Positions 25,386 through 34,136 of a stretch of 64,000 nt of DNA are shown here, piece by piece; the first letter of the stretch is position 1, and each line of letters begins with the position of its first letter. Made by a program: the position numbers and the translations under genes. Source of the DNA: Ketobacter sp. Its GTDB lineage: Bacteria; Pseudomonadota; Gammaproteobacteria; Pseudomonadales; Ketobacteraceae. The notes under the pieces are model-generated. The model was not told the origin of the DNA and did no database searches. It saw only the letters and a program-made list of their open reading frames with translations. The stretch covers positions 62,001-126,000 of the forward strand of contig NZ_RCHN01000043.1 of NCBI RefSeq assembly GCF_003671495.1, read 5' to 3'.

Positions 25386-25415
25386 TTGACCGTCGACCCC
25401 ATTTAGCACTAAAGT
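25386..25415 (+). promoter_or_regulatory. Possible promoter of fadL-type gene
   Basis: TTGACC and TAAAGT are separated by 18 nt, about 60 nt before the start codon. The 200-bp gap otherwise shows only an imperfect GGGCGC/GCGCCC hairpin without a T-run downstream of the lipoprotein gene. Confidence 0.35.
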
Positions 25416-25473
25416 ACCAACAAGGTCGGTGGCAGTGTTTCGATTCACCCAACCAACAATAAAAACAACAACA

Positions 25474-27186
25474 ATGAAAAAATCAGCGGTAACCCCAATG
25501 CTGGCCATGGCATGCAGCTTCATGGCCACGGAAGCGTCAGCCCAGCTTCTTAACAACCTGTCCATCGGCAGCCCCAAAGCGCTCGGTCTGGCCAACGCGG
25601 TCACAGCCGATCCGCCGGGCATTGATTCCATTCACTTTAATCCGGCGGGGCTGGTGCAGATTCAGGGGCGCCAGGCCAATCTCAAGTTCCTGCTGGCCAA
25701 CGTGGAGATTGAGTCCCGCTTCGGCGAACCCACCCTGCCGACCGACGTCTATGACGTTCCCTTTGATCCCAATGACCCCAACCCCGATCCCATCAGCGAC
25801 CAGCAGCTCTATTACAACCTGACCCAGCAGTGCCAGGATGACTATCCCATTGCCGACCCCACGGACATTGATGAGGTGGCCCGGGCCCACGCCCTGTGCT
25901 GGGGTGAAGACCCGGTGGCCAACACGATCACCACCACCGGCAACCCGGTGCTGATGGTGCCGTTTATGGGGCTGCAGGAGAGCCCGGTGCTGCTGTTGCC
26001 CATGGGCGGTATGGCCTTCGAAGGGCCGTCCGGCGACTGGGCTTTCGGTTCTGCGGTGTATGTACCGGAAGGCATCGGCTACAGTCGCGACATCGACAGC
26101 GGTGGCGCCTACCAGGGTCAGGAGGTGGGGCTCACCCGGCTCACCTACTTCTCCCCCACTGTGGCCGTGCGCATCACCGACCGCTTGTCTGCCGGGGCTG
26201 GCATCACCTTTTCCTATCATGGCCTGGGCATCAAAACCAATTTCCGCGCCTCCGGCCTTACCCTGGGCTACCTGCGCAATCTCAATTCCATTCCCGACAG
26301 CCCGTTGCCCGCTATTGACCTGGGGCCCTACGACAACGTGGGCCTGCTCACCATGGAGATGGAGGATCTGTTCTCGGTGGGATTTAACTTCGGTCTGCTG
26401 TGGGAAGCCAATGACTGGTTGACCCTGGGCTTCAGCTATCGCAGCGAATCCATTGCCGAACTGGAAGGGGATTACTCCATGGAATACACGGATAACTTTA
26501 TCCACACCATGGAGGGTTTGCAGGAAGGCGGCCTGGATGCGGTGCTGGCGGTATTGGACGGCGGCCTGGTGAATGCCGTGGCGGTGGAAAAAGGTACAGT
26601 GAAGTCAGAGTATATTGTGCCGCAATCGGTTGCGTTCGGAGCATCCGTGCAACTGCTGCCGCGCCTGCGGGTGAACCTGGACGCCAAGTGGATCGAATAC
26701 AGCCGCTGGGACGAACTGACCTTCAGTTTCAGCCAGAACAACGACTTCCTGACCCTCGCCAGCGTGATCAACACCCTTGCCGGGCTGGACTATGCCGACC
26801 CCGATGAACTGCGCATCCCCCGGGGCTACGAGGACACCTGGTCCTGGGCCATTGGTGCCGAATACCAGTGGAACAACAACCTGGTGCTGCGGGCCGGTTA
26901 TGAGCCCCGCAGCTCCGCCATTCCCGATGACCGCACCGACCTCTTGTTCCCCATCGGCGACGCCGAGCTGTTCAGCGCCGGGGTGGGTTGGCAATACGAT
27001 CACATCACCCGGGTGGAAGCCGCTGTGGGCTACCTGTACTCCCACACCAAAACCGATGCCTGCGAATCCCGCAACGCCAACAGCTGTAAGGAAGGGGATG
27101 TGGTGTACAACCCCTACTTTGCCACGCCGTTCGAGAATGAGGTGAACGCTTACCTGGTGGCCGTGTCCATCGATCGCAAGTTTTAA
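25474..27186 (+). CDS. FadL/OmpP1-family outer-membrane transporter
   Basis: A 570-residue beta-barrel protein of the FadL family, which carries long-chain fatty acids and other hydrophobic compounds through the outer membrane. The N-terminus has a signal peptide ending ATEASA and the hatch-like start (LNNLSIGSPKALGLANAVTADPPGIDSIHFNPAGL), typical of the family. Many alternating aromatic strands follow and it ends with a terminal Phe (IDRKF). It is longer than E. coli FadL because of a poorly conserved acidic insert at about residues 80-140. No strong ribosome site precedes the chosen ATG. Confidence 0.9.
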   Translation: MKKSAVTPMLAMACSFMATEASAQLLNNLSIGSPKALGLANAVTADPPGIDSIHFNPAGLVQIQGRQANLKFLLANVEIESRFGEPTLPTDVYDVPFDPNDPNPDPISDQQLYYNLTQQCQDDYPIADPTDIDEVARAHALCWGEDPVANTITTTGNPVLMVPFMGLQESPVLLLPMGGMAFEGPSGDWAFGSAVYVPEGIGYSRDIDSGGAYQGQEVGLTRLTYFSPTVAVRITDRLSAGAGITFSYHGLGIKTNFRASGLTLGYLRNLNSIPDSPLPAIDLGPYDNVGLLTMEMEDLFSVGFNFGLLWEANDWLTLGFSYRSESIAELEGDYSMEYTDNFIHTMEGLQEGGLDAVLAVLDGGLVNAVAVEKGTVKSEYIVPQSVAFGASVQLLPRLRVNLDAKWIEYSRWDELTFSFSQNNDFLTLASVINTLAGLDYADPDELRIPRGYEDTWSWAIGAEYQWNNNLVLRAGYEPRSSAIPDDRTDLLFPIGDAELFSAGVGWQYDHITRVEAAVGYLYSHTKTDACESRNANSCKEGDVVYNPYFATPFENEVNAYLVAVSIDRKF

Positions 27187-27199
27187 GGGCGCCTGTGCG

Positions 27200-28267
27200 T
27201 TAGCGGATCATGCCGTCGTCAATCAGCTGCTGGAAATGATCCACAAAGGTCTGCTCCAGCGGGTGGTACTGCAGCCCCAGGCGCTGCTTGCTGCGACTGT
27301 TGTCGAACTTCAGCGCATGCCCCACATTCTGCTCAATGAAGCGGGGCTTGGCGCTGGCGTCCAACAGACGGCCGAACCACTTCACAATGAACTTGGGTAA
27401 TTCGAAGAACGGAAATTTGTAGCGGCTGCCGAAATGCCGTTTCAGGATCGTAGCAATCTCCAGCATGGTGGGCTCGCCGTTGGAAATGATATGGCGGCCT
27501 TCTGCGTCCGGGCGGAACGCGGCCTCCACATGCGCCCGCGCCACATCCCGCACATCCACCCACCCCAACCGCATCTGCGGCACTCCGGGCCACAGCTTGC
27601 CATTACCCAGACTGCGCAGAGTATCAATGCTGGTGGACTGACTGTAGCGGGTCAGGGCCGGGCCACCCACCATGCTGGGGTTGATGGTCACCAGGCGCCA
27701 GCGGGATTGGGCAGCGTGGATTTTCCAGGCTTCTTTTTCCGCCAGAAACTTGGAATAGGAATAGGGTTGGTGATCCAGGCTGCTGGAGAAATTCCAGTCC
27801 TCTTCATTGAAGTAGCCACGGGGGTTTTTACGCAGATCGGCGTTATCACCGAACACCGCCGCCACGCTGCTGGTCAACACCACCCGCTTCACACTGGTGG
27901 TACGATTGGCCGCCTCCAGCACATTACGGGTGCCCTCCACCGCGGGTTTGATCAGGGCCTGCTCCGGGTCCTTGAAGCCGCGCACCAGAAACGGCGAGGC
28001 AGTGTGCATCACCACTTCGCAACCGGCCATGGCCGCATCAAAACTGCCTTCGGCCAACAGGTCCGCCTGGAACAGTTTCAAGGTACCCTGCGGGGCAGCT
28101 GCCTCTATCTGGCGCAGGGGCCCAACGGACTTTTCGTTGTTCAGATTGCGCACCGTGCCGTGTACCGTGCAGCCGGCCTCCAGCAGGTAGCGGATGATCC
28201 AGTTGGCAATGTAACCGGATGCCCCGGTGACCAGAATCGGTTTGCTTTTATCGATTGTCTGTTCCAT
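27200..28267 (-). CDS. NAD(P)-dependent epimerase/dehydratase-type SDR reductase
   Basis: A 355-residue extended short-chain dehydrogenase resembling dihydroflavonol-4-reductase and 3-beta-hydroxysteroid dehydrogenase types. It has the nucleotide motif VTGASGYIANWI near residue 10, SSV with active-site YSYSKFLAEKEAW (Tyr-x3-Lys), and the family segment NPSMVGGPAL. A steroid, terpenoid or aldehyde substrate is possible in this lipid-related context. Convergent with the FadL gene with 13 nt between. The start MEQTID was chosen; TTG ten codons earlier is an alternative. Confidence 0.88.
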   Translation of the reverse strand: MEQTIDKSKPILVTGASGYIANWIIRYLLEAGCTVHGTVRNLNNEKSVGPLRQIEAAAPQGTLKLFQADLLAEGSFDAAMAGCEVVMHTASPFLVRGFKDPEQALIKPAVEGTRNVLEAANRTTSVKRVVLTSSVAAVFGDNADLRKNPRGYFNEEDWNFSSSLDHQPYSYSKFLAEKEAWKIHAAQSRWRLVTINPSMVGGPALTRYSQSTSIDTLRSLGNGKLWPGVPQMRLGWVDVRDVARAHVEAAFRPDAEGRHIISNGEPTMLEIATILKRHFGSRYKFPFFELPKFIVKWFGRLLDASAKPRFIEQNVGHALKFDNSRSKQRLGLQYHPLEQTFVDHFQQLIDDGMIR

Positions 28268-28477
28268 GTTCGGTCCATCTATTGGGTCAGTCTTCAATGT
28301 AGCGAACCCTATGCCAATTCAGCGGACAACTCAATGGCTCTGCCGCCGGGCGTCAACGGCAGCCCCGGCACGCCCAGCAGGATACTCCCCGGCAAACTCA
28401 CCCGAATATAGTCAACACTGGTTGACCATGTTGCCAGACCCCGCTAGACTACTCCCAACAAGAACAATGGGACGTAA

Positions 28478-29011
28478 ATGATGATTGAATTCCTGCGCGA
28501 GACCTTGGGGCCCCATTATCTGGTGGTGAAATTTGTGCATGTGTTTGCGGTGATGGCCTGGTCCTGGAGCACCGCAATTGCCTATACCTCGTACCTGAAA
28601 CCGGCGTATGTGAAATGGCGTAAGAATCCCGATGATGCGGCCTTGAGACAACGGCGGGATTGGGCTTTCGAACAGTTTGACCGGGGCGCGGTGGTGGAAC
28701 ACACGGCGTTTCCCGTGTTATTGCTGAGCGGGGGGTTGCTGTTTGTGCTGGGCAACTGGAATCTGGATTTTCACTGGCTGCTGCTGAAACTGTCCATTGT
28801 GGTGCTGGTGTTCTTTCCCATTGAAGTGGCGGATTACTGGCTATCCCATATGGGTGGCAATAAATATCGGATTCGCACCCGCGGTACACCGGAAAAATAC
28901 CAACGCTACATTCAGCACCACTGGCGCTTCTTCCGCATCACCACGCCATTGATCACAATCTTTATGCCCCTGGTGATTTTTCTGGCCATCGTGAAACCCG
29001 CGTTTTTGTGA
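28478..29011 (+). CDS. Small integral membrane protein, HemJ/DUF2269-like
   Basis: A 177-residue protein with about four membrane helices and conserved-looking histidines in helix 1 (VVKFVHVFAVMAWSWSTAIAYTSYLKP), helix 2 (VVEHTAFPVLLLSGGLLFVLG) and before the last helix (YIQHHWRFFRITTPLITIF). The pattern is reminiscent of haem-binding membrane proteins such as HemJ, but similarity is only in arrangement. It is convergent with the MarR gene that follows. Function unknown. Confidence 0.75.
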   Translation: MMIEFLRETLGPHYLVVKFVHVFAVMAWSWSTAIAYTSYLKPAYVKWRKNPDDAALRQRRDWAFEQFDRGAVVEHTAFPVLLLSGGLLFVLGNWNLDFHWLLLKLSIVVLVFFPIEVADYWLSHMGGNKYRIRTRGTPEKYQRYIQHHWRFFRITTPLITIFMPLVIFLAIVKPAFL

Positions 29012-29021
29012 ATCGCTTACC

Positions 29022-29489
29022 CTAGCGCTGCTCGTACACCATACCAGGGGACACCTCCAGAATGGCGCGCAGGGCCTCTGCCTTGTCGCGCCCGATACGG
29101 CGGGCCAGTTCCTGCTCCAACTCATGCAGCGCTTTGGCCGCCTGCCGGCCTTTTTCCAGCCCGGCGCGGGTGGGCAGAATCCGCTTGCTGCGTTTGTCCT
29201 CACTGTCGGTGACCAGTGTCAGGAAACCCCGCTCCACCAGCTCATTCACCGTTTTGTTCACCGCCTGTTTGCTCACACCGATATGACGGGCGATTTCCAC
29301 CGCTGTATTCCGACCTTCCGCCAGATTCATAAAAATGGAAGACTGGGCTTTGCTGAAGGCTTTCTCGCCGCTGGACTCCAACACTTTCTGCAGGCTGGCA
29401 TCAAACCAGTCGTAATACACCAGTAACAACTGCATGAGATTCACCGGATAACCGGAATCAAAAACTTCATTGGCTTGCGGCTTGTTCAT
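29022..29489 (-). CDS. MarR-family transcriptional regulator
   Basis: A 155-residue MarR regulator (AVEIARHIGVSKQAVNKTVNELVERGFLTLVTDSEDKRSKRILPT: helix-turn-helix and wing). The start MNKPQ was chosen because the 54-codon in-frame extension overlaps the divergent metallophosphoesterase and lacks similarity. The short divergent region (75 bp) contains AGTATACACT, which carries the half-site AGTATAC seen in the operator at 22921. Target genes are unknown; the divergent metallophosphoesterase is the first candidate. Confidence 0.88.
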   Translation of the reverse strand: MNKPQANEVFDSGYPVNLMQLLLVYYDWFDASLQKVLESSGEKAFSKAQSSIFMNLAEGRNTAVEIARHIGVSKQAVNKTVNELVERGFLTLVTDSEDKRSKRILPTRAGLEKGRQAAKALHELEQELARRIGRDKAEALRAILEVSPGMVYEQR

Positions 29490-29563
29490 AAACTGTTTGT
29501 CCCGATAATTTGCGCCAGTATACACTAAACCGCTCGAAGCCTGAGTGAAGGGAGTGTTTGTTC

Positions 29564-30730
29564 GTGGGTCGCACCCGTCAATTGATCCTGGCGCTGTATA
29601 CGCTGTCTGCGTTGATGCACGCTTACGTAGGAGCCCGCCTGCTGCCTGCATTGCCCTTTCCGCCGGCAGCCAACCTGCTGTTGCTGCTGCTCCTGCTGGC
29701 CTCTGCGTATTTTATCCCCACGGCCATGATCAGAAGCCGGCGCGAACACAACCGGCTCAACACCTTGATCATCTGGTGCGGATTGCTGTTCATGGGGTTG
29801 CTGTCCAGCCTGTTCGTCTTTACCGCCCTGCGGGACCTGTTATGGCTGAGCCTGTGGCTTACTGATTCATGGTTCGCAACCAGCTTGTTGAGTTCGGCCT
29901 GGATCAGCACCAGCGCCGTGGTGGTGCTGGTCGCCGGTTTGCTGCTGAGCCTCCTGGGCTTGCTCAGCATTCTACTGGGCCCGGCCGTCGTTAAAGTGGA
30001 TATTCCCATTGCAAACCTGCCCGCCCCGTTGCAGGGTTTCAGCCTGGCGCAACTGACGGACATCCACATCGGCCCCACCATCAAGCGGCGTTTCCTTGAG
30101 AAAGTGGTACGACGGGTGAACCAACTGGAGGTGGATGCCGTGGTGATCACCGGCGATCTGGTGGACGGCCGGGTGCGACAACTGGGCAAGGAGGTACAAC
30201 CACTGGCGCAGCTGCGTTCCCGCTACGGCACTTATTTTGTGACGGGCAATCACGAATACTATTCCAATGCCCACGAATGGATCGAGCGGCTGACATCCCT
30301 GGGGTTACGGGTCTTGCTCAATGAACACGAGATCATTCAACACAACCAACGGACGGTGGTGATGGCCGGCATCACCGATTATTCCGCCCACCAGTTTGAT
30401 CCCGGACATCAAAGTGATCCGCAGCGGGCGTTGCGCCACGCACCGCAACAGGCTGATCTGAAAATACTGCTGGCGCACCAGCCCCGCTCCATTTTTCAGG
30501 CCCGGGGTTGCGGTGCCCATGTCCAACTGTCCGGCCACACCCATGGAGGCCAGTTCTGGCCCTGGAATCATTTTGTGCCGTTGCAGCAACCCTACACCAG
30601 CGGCTTGCACTGGTTTGAATCCATGTGGATCTACGTCAGCCGGGGCACCGGTTATTGGGGGCCACCGAAACGCTTCGGCGCCCCTGCCGAGATCACCTTG
30701 CTCCGATTTACCCGTGCCGACCCAGCCTGA
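29564..30730 (+). CDS. Membrane-anchored metallophosphoesterase
   Basis: A 388-residue protein with about four N-terminal membrane helices (residues 1-145) followed by a calcineurin-like phosphoesterase domain. Metal ligands are visible in order: QLTDIHIG (DxH), VITGDLVDG (GDxxD), TGNHEYY (GNHE), LLAHQPRS and SGHTHGGQ (GHxH). It resembles the YaeI/YkuE group that acts on lipids or nucleotides. The start is GTG with AGGGAG 9 nt upstream; a TTG two codons earlier is too close to that site. Its end overlaps the MATE gene by 17 nt, indicating an operon. Confidence 0.87.
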   Translation: MGRTRQLILALYTLSALMHAYVGARLLPALPFPPAANLLLLLLLLASAYFIPTAMIRSRREHNRLNTLIIWCGLLFMGLLSSLFVFTALRDLLWLSLWLTDSWFATSLLSSAWISTSAVVVLVAGLLLSLLGLLSILLGPAVVKVDIPIANLPAPLQGFSLAQLTDIHIGPTIKRRFLEKVVRRVNQLEVDAVVITGDLVDGRVRQLGKEVQPLAQLRSRYGTYFVTGNHEYYSNAHEWIERLTSLGLRVLLNEHEIIQHNQRTVVMAGITDYSAHQFDPGHQSDPQRALRHAPQQADLKILLAHQPRSIFQARGCGAHVQLSGHTHGGQFWPWNHFVPLQQPYTSGLHWFESMWIYVSRGTGYWGPPKRFGAPAEITLLRFTRADPA

Positions 30731-32060
30731 TCCCGGCTATCGCCGCATACTCGTCCTGACCTGGCCCATTATTCTTGCCAACAGCGCCACGCCGTTACTG
30801 GGTCTGGTGGACACAGCCATCATCGGCAATCTGGCCAGCAGCGCGCACCTGGGTGCCATTGCCCTGGGCGCACTGATGTTCAATTTCATCTACTGGGGCT
30901 TTGGCTTTTTGCGCATGAGCACCACCGGCTTTGTGGCCCAGGCCAGTGGTCGCAATGATCAGGACGCGATCCTCGAAACCACCCTGCGCGCCCTGTGCAT
31001 GGGGCTGCTGATCGGGGCCGCGCTGTGGCTGCTGCAATGGCCGCTCATTGAACTGACGCTGACCCTGTTCGGCGCCAGCACCGAAGTGGAAACCATCGCC
31101 GCACAGTATTTTTCCGTCCGCATCTGGGGCGCACCGGCCACCCTTGGCTCCTACGTACTCATGGGGTATTTCATCGGCCAGGGTTTAAGCCGTCACTTAC
31201 TGCTGGTGCAGCTTAGCCTCAATGGACTGAACATCGCCCTCGACCTGTTGCTGGCCGGCGCTTTCAAACTGGGTGCCACCGGCATCGCACTGGGAACGGC
31301 GATCTCGGAATGGACGGTCTTCTGCCTGGCGCTGGGGTTGGTGATCCGGCATTTCAAGGGTGAGAACTCAACACCGGACCTGAGTTGGAAGACCCTGCCC
31401 TGGCGTACCCTGTTCCAGGCGGACAAGTTCAAACCGGTGTTGCACGCCAACCTGAACCTGATGATCCGCACGCTGTTTCTGCTGCTGGGTTTTGCGGTGT
31501 TCACCGATCAGGGTGCTCGGTTCGGTGACCAGGTGCTGGCCGCGAACCATATCCTGTTGCAGTTCATTTCGTTCAGTGCATTTTTTCTGGATGGATTTGC
31601 GTTCACCTGTGAATCCATGGCGGGTAAAGCCCTGGGCCAGAACAATCGAACGTTGTTCCTGTTGGTGATCCGGCGCACCACGGCGTTGGCCGCAACCACC
31701 GCGCTGCTGCTCGCCCTGGGTATTCTGCTGATGGGGGGAACCCTGGTGAGCTGGCTTACGGACCTGCCGCCGGTGCAGGAAACCGCTCTGCGTTTCCTGC
31801 CATTCTGCGCCCTCTACGTTTGCCTCTCGTTTGCGGCCTTTCAGCTGGATGGGTTATTCATCGGCACCACCAGCACGGCCCCATTACGCAATGCGGCGAT
31901 CCTCGCCACCACCAGCTTCATGCTCCTATGCTGGATCTGCATCCCGTTGTGGGGCAACCGGGGATTGTGGATCGCCTTTGTCGGCTTTGTGTTGCTGCGG
32001 GCCATCTACCTGGGGCGTTACTTCACGCCCCTGCTGGCCAGACTGGATACCCGCACCTAG
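30714..32060 (+). CDS. MATE-family efflux transporter, DinF subgroup
   Basis: A 448-residue, 12-helix transporter. It begins near YRRILVLTWPIILANSATPLLGLVDTAIIG, the MATE signature with the conserved Asp, and matches the DinF subgroup (GATGIALGTAISEW; FLDGFAFTCESMAGKALGQ). It exchanges cations for drugs or metabolites. The most likely start is GTG (VPTQPDPG), which overlaps the preceding gene; a longer in-frame reading upstream lies entirely inside the metallophosphoesterase and has no membrane character. Confidence 0.9.
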   Translation: MPTQPDPGYRRILVLTWPIILANSATPLLGLVDTAIIGNLASSAHLGAIALGALMFNFIYWGFGFLRMSTTGFVAQASGRNDQDAILETTLRALCMGLLIGAALWLLQWPLIELTLTLFGASTEVETIAAQYFSVRIWGAPATLGSYVLMGYFIGQGLSRHLLLVQLSLNGLNIALDLLLAGAFKLGATGIALGTAISEWTVFCLALGLVIRHFKGENSTPDLSWKTLPWRTLFQADKFKPVLHANLNLMIRTLFLLLGFAVFTDQGARFGDQVLAANHILLQFISFSAFFLDGFAFTCESMAGKALGQNNRTLFLLVIRRTTALAATTALLLALGILLMGGTLVSWLTDLPPVQETALRFLPFCALYVCLSFAAFQLDGLFIGTTSTAPLRNAAILATTSFMLLCWICIPLWGNRGLWIAFVGFVLLRAIYLGRYFTPLLARLDTRT

Positions 32061-32062
32061 GT

Positions 32063-33493
32063 TTATTCTGTCGGCGTCAGCGTGGACCCCATGGGCTCCG
32101 CAGCGGATTCAGAACCTGGTTCAGAACCCGGCTCAGGCGCCATGGCGGATTGCAGCATGGCCTCCAGAGGCAAGGGATTGTCGTTCAACATCAACACACC
32201 GTCCGCCAATGCTGCCCGCAGCACCAGCTTACCCTGCTCCGTCAGCAACAGACCCTGCTGCTGGTAGGGTTGCACCATGGCAGCAAACTGACCGCCCATC
32301 ACTGCAGCTTCATCCAATTCCAGGTCAAGCCCGCCGCGGAAGGCCGGCAGGAATTGCATGGGGTCCTCCAGACTATCCCAGCTGACACCGGCGGGCAGCC
32401 CCACAAACTCCAGATTCAGGTGGGCGTGATGCGGGGCGCCCAGGGCACCGACATCCAAACGCTGCACGATGCCCAGGCCCGGCTGCAGCAACGTCTGCAT
32501 CACCTGCGTCAAGCGGCTCTCCAGCTCCGGCGTCAACTGGGGTTCCCCCATGGCATCCAAGGGCAGGGTACCGGTGCTGACCGCCTGCTGGATCTCCAGG
32601 CTCACTTCTGACCACTGTTCCAGCCCTTCTGGGGCCACCCCCAGCACCTCCATATGCCAACGGGCGGATTCCACGGGAACTGGGGATTCCAGGCGACCGA
32701 TCTCCAGGGTCTGGAAGAAATCCATTTTGCCCTGGTTCAGTTGACTGCCATGATTCAGTTTGATGTCTTCCAGGATGAGGGAAAAATCCTTACTGTTCAG
32801 TGCCAGCCGCGGCAGGGCAAACACACTCTCACCCACCAGGGTATAGGGATTGTTACCCTGGTAGTTCATGGCACCGGAGGCTTCCGTCATATCCAGCGCC
32901 AGGTCCGTGGTCAACACACTGCTGGGGCGGATCAGGAAGGACGCGTCAAACCGCGTCAGGTCGGCGCTGGTGAGCAAGGAAGCGCTGAGGCCACCGAAGC
33001 GAATGTGGTCCTCGCCCTCGTCTGCAGAATAGGCCTGGATCTCGAGCTCAGTATGGGCAGACTGATCAAAGTAGATAATGGTCTGGATGGTGAGTGGCGT
33101 GGCTGCCAGCCACTCCGACAGGGTCTGGGCCAGTCCTTCAGGGTTGTCTCCTGCAAACCCCAGGTTGCCATAACCCAGCCCGAAGCGGACGCCCAGGTCG
33201 GTGAACAAGACCGGACCGTGCTGCAAATCGGATTTCACCAGCAGATCAAACGACTCGTTGGCCAGGGTCGGGTCACCCAGCCATTCGGCCGGATGCAAGC
33301 GCACCCGCACCAGGGCCTGGGAAGCAAACCAGCCCCGATCATAGGATTCGGCGGTGATCTCCACCCCGGGTTGCTGTGGCATACTGGCCACCCGGCTCTG
33401 ATAAGCCCGTTCCAGGGCAAAACCGGTTACCAACGGAAAACTGAGCAGAACCCCAACCCCTATCGCCACCACATAAATTGCTATTCTCTTCAT
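32063..33493 (-). CDS. DUF945 (YdgA-like) family protein
   Basis: A 476-residue protein with one N-terminal membrane helix (IAIYVVAIGVGVLLSFPLVTGF) and the YdgA-type start of the mature region (VEITAESYDRGWFASQALVRVRLHPAEW). The rest is a long periplasmic beta-rich body with internal symmetry. The tail is acidic and Pro/Ser-rich (EPGSEPGSE repeats). Function of the family is unknown; related proteins are envelope-associated. Ends two bases from the convergent MATE stop. Confidence 0.85.
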   Translation of the reverse strand: MKRIAIYVVAIGVGVLLSFPLVTGFALERAYQSRVASMPQQPGVEITAESYDRGWFASQALVRVRLHPAEWLGDPTLANESFDLLVKSDLQHGPVLFTDLGVRFGLGYGNLGFAGDNPEGLAQTLSEWLAATPLTIQTIIYFDQSAHTELEIQAYSADEGEDHIRFGGLSASLLTSADLTRFDASFLIRPSSVLTTDLALDMTEASGAMNYQGNNPYTLVGESVFALPRLALNSKDFSLILEDIKLNHGSQLNQGKMDFFQTLEIGRLESPVPVESARWHMEVLGVAPEGLEQWSEVSLEIQQAVSTGTLPLDAMGEPQLTPELESRLTQVMQTLLQPGLGIVQRLDVGALGAPHHAHLNLEFVGLPAGVSWDSLEDPMQFLPAFRGGLDLELDEAAVMGGQFAAMVQPYQQQGLLLTEQGKLVLRAALADGVLMLNDNPLPLEAMLQSAMAPEPGSEPGSESAAEPMGSTLTPTE

Positions 33494-33635
33494 GACTGCG
33501 CCTTATTAGTCTTTATAATTCCGTGAGTTATCCCAACTCCCCGGTACAATAATAGCTGAGGCTGAAACAAATGCTGATGCGATGCATCAAACTGTGCAAC
33601 ACCCCTCAACCAAGGCATACAAAATAAGGCAATCC

Positions 33636-34136
33636 ATGTCCCCACAACCCGTTCGCATCCTGTTCCTCTGCACCCACAACCGCTGCCGCAGCATTCTGGC
33701 GGAAGCCATCACCCGTCACCTGGGATCGCCGCTGCTGGAGAGCGCCAGCGCCGGCAGCCAACCGGAAGGCAAAGTGCATCCGGACACCCTGCAGCATTTG
33801 CGCGCACGGGGCCTGGACACCCGCGGTCTGCACAGCAAATCCTGGCATGAGATGGCGGGCTTCCAACCGGATTACAGCATCGCCGTGTGCCAGCAGGCAG
33901 CGGGCGAAGCCTGTCCGGCCTGGATGGAGCACACCCCCATGATTCACTGGGCTTTGCCGGACCCGTCCAAAATCCTCGACTCAGCAGAGCAACGCCAACA
34001 GGCGTTTCAAAGTGTCATGGATACCGTTACCCGGCAGGTACAGCAGTGGCGTGCGCTATTGGAACAGGGCAGTGATGAGTTCCACCGCTATATGCAGGGT
34101 CAACTGGCGCGGCGCAGCACCCAATCCCTGAACTGA
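33636..34136 (+). CDS. Low-molecular-weight phosphatase / arsenate reductase-like protein
   Basis: A 166-residue protein with the PTP-loop CTHNRCRS (Cys-x5-Arg) right after the first strand (VRILFLCTHNRCRS) and the family's ALPDPSKI with general-acid Asp. This is the fold of ArsC of the thioredoxin-coupled type and of LMW protein tyrosine phosphatases. No ars regulator or exporter is adjacent, so arsenate is not assured. Its last 37 nt overlap the end of the convergent EAL gene. The start MSPQPVRIL gives the standard N-terminus; 18 extra codons upstream are unlikely. Confidence 0.82.
   Translation: MSPQPVRILFLCTHNRCRSILAEAITRHLGSPLLESASAGSQPEGKVHPDTLQHLRARGLDTRGLHSKSWHEMAGFQPDYSIAVCQQAAGEACPAWMEHTPMIHWALPDPSKILDSAEQRQQAFQSVMDTVTRQVQQWRALLEQGSDEFHRYMQGQLARRSTQSLN

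Noticed and set aside
32100..32150. Short repeat coding EPGSEPGSE at the end of the DUF945 gene
   Set aside because: It is a low-complexity tail without a regular longer array; not informative.
33636..34136. Arsenic-resistance locus
   Set aside because: The ArsC-like protein stands alone without arsR, arsB or acr3, and the same fold includes protein tyrosine phosphatases.
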